The position numbers were made by a program, and so were the translations under genes. From Sphaerochaeta sp. (GTDB lineage Bacteria; Spirochaetota; Spirochaetia; Sphaerochaetales; Sphaerochaetaceae), in contig DMOO01000136.1 in the NCBI GenBank assembly GCA_003456855.1, positions 1 through 5,466 on the forward strand: 5,466 nucleotides of DNA, in the 5' to 3' direction. Every line of letters begins with the position of its first letter. The stretch's first letter is position 1. Under the pieces are notes generated by a model. The model saw nothing but the letters and a program-made list of their open reading frames with translations, was not told the origin of the DNA and searched no databases. Shown in pieces: positions 4,750 through 5,466 of the stretch.

Positions 4750-5466
4750 ATGAGCAGAAAGAAACTTAAAGGCGAGAAGTATGATGCATACCTCGTCACA
4801 GACATAGAACCTATGCAGGCCTTCATGACAGGCCTCCTTGGAAGCAGAATCGAGAACGAGGCAGTCTGCAAATTCGACATTGAGATGTCCGCTCTCGAGG
4901 ACTACATCCAGAGACGCAACAGCGAGAACCCTGAATTCAAGTACACCTTCTATCACGTCTTCTGTGCAGCCCTGGGCAGAACAATCGCAGAGAGACCTAG
5001 GATGAACTATTTCATCCGCGACGGCAAGTTCTACCAGAGAAAGATCATCTCACTCACCTCCACGGCCAAGAAGGTCAAGGCCGACGGCGCTGAGGAGGGT
5101 CTGATCATAATGAAGTATGACAAGGACAGCGACGAGAGCCCTGTCGAGCAGATGCACAACTCGATCTGCAAGCAGGTCTACCACATGAGAAAGGATTCCC
5201 AGTCCCATGACAGCACAACCGACATCATGAAGAAGCTCGTCGCCCTCCCCGGCCCGATCTACAAGCTCGTCGTCAAGATGATCGTCCGCATGGACAGGAA
5301 GGGAAACCTCCCGAAGGACCTCGTGGACGTCAACCCATACTCACAGACATGCTTCATCTCGAACCTCGGTTCCATCAAGATGGATGCGAACTACCACCAT
5401 CTTGCGAACTTCGGCTCCAACTCGTTCTTCGCCATCATCGGAAAGAAGGAGCTCAAGCCATGCTTC
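4750..5466 (+). CDS. Lipoyl-less 2-oxoacid dehydrogenase E2 / CAT-fold acyltransferase, 3'-truncated by the window edge
   Basis: The 239 visible residues match the catalytic domain of the E2 acyltransferase/chloramphenicol acetyltransferase superfamily, which moves acyl groups from CoA. Marks include Asn-Pro-Glu-Phe-Lys-Tyr-Thr-Phe-Tyr-His (60-69) leading the first helix, Arg-Pro-Arg-Met-Asn-Tyr-Phe-Ile (82-89), and near the edge Phe-Ile-Ser-Asn-Leu-Gly-Ser-Ile followed by a His-His pair and a Phe-Phe-Ala-Ile-Ile-Gly-Lys strand. The catalytic His-x-x-x-Asp-Gly-type segment would lie beyond the edge, so activity cannot be judged. There is no lipoyl or E1/E3-binding domain ahead of the fold and no dehydrogenase gene nearby. 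It is therefore probably a stand-alone acetyltransferase, not part of a pyruvate dehydrogenase complex; the substrate is unknown. Codons toward the 3' side lean strongly to C-ending forms and higher GC, perhaps reflecting high expression. Confidence 0.85.
   Translation, partial: MSRKKLKGEKYDAYLVTDIEPMQAFMTGLLGSRIENEAVCKFDIEMSALEDYIQRRNSENPEFKYTFYHVFCAALGRTIAERPRMNYFIRDGKFYQRKIISLTSTAKKVKADGAEEGLIIMKYDKDSDESPVEQMHNSICKQVYHMRKDSQSHDSTTDIMKKLVALPGPIYKLVVKMIVRMDRKGNLPKDLVDVNPYSQTCFISNLGSIKMDANYHHLANFGSNSFFAIIGKKELKPCF

Noticed and set aside
4690..4956. Leftward open frame of 88 codons over the acyltransferase start
   Set aside because: It covers the TTGACA promoter and the start of a gene with a clear domain, and has no support of its own.

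Overview
The window looks like ordinary bacterial chromosome. It is densely coded, with genes near 50% GC by spot counts and AT-rich spacers. It holds Shine-Dalgarno-like start sites and sigma70-type promoter elements (TTGACA, extended -10). My best guess for the host is a host-associated spirochaete of the Treponema/Sphaerochaeta type. That rests on the membrane protein at 2995-3771, whose YesL-like fold and Arg-Ser-Leu...Phe-Pro-Trp-Lys tail resemble spirochaete proteins I remember. This is a low-confidence inference. No rRNA, tRNA, CRISPR array, insertion sequence or phage gene was seen.

Layout. On the left, the 3' two thirds of a FecCD/BtuC-type permease gene for an iron-siderophore, haem or cobalamin importer runs rightward and ends at 697. 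A 211-bp spacer of about 18% GC (hand count) follows, full of short AT repeats and lying between convergent genes. From 909 to 4589 five genes run leftward. In transcription order they are an exonuclease III/AP endonuclease (3852-4589), a YesL/DUF624-like membrane protein (2995-3771), a CYTH-domain protein of the class IV adenylate cyclase/triphosphatase family (2385-2972), a FecE-type ABC ATPase (1622-2383), and an unrecognised six-helix membrane protein (909-1568). On the right, a divergent rightward gene starting at 4750 encodes a lipoyl-less acyltransferase of the 2-oxoacid dehydrogenase E2/chloramphenicol acetyltransferase fold. It runs off the window.

How they fit together. The permease and the FecE-like ATPase are probably parts of one importer, although they lie on opposite strands and face each other. 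The ATPase is translationally linked to the CYTH gene (one base between stop and start), and that gene follows the YesL-like gene by about 20 bases, so these three are probably one transcript. The exonuclease and the last membrane protein each have their own plausible extended -10 promoter. The 160-bp gap at 4590-4749 holds a divergent promoter pair.

I did not find a clear new biological system. The points most worth a second look are the CYTH-ABC ATPase coupling, the split importer, a shared start-site motif with doubled ATGs at three genes, and a start codon with no ribosome binding site.
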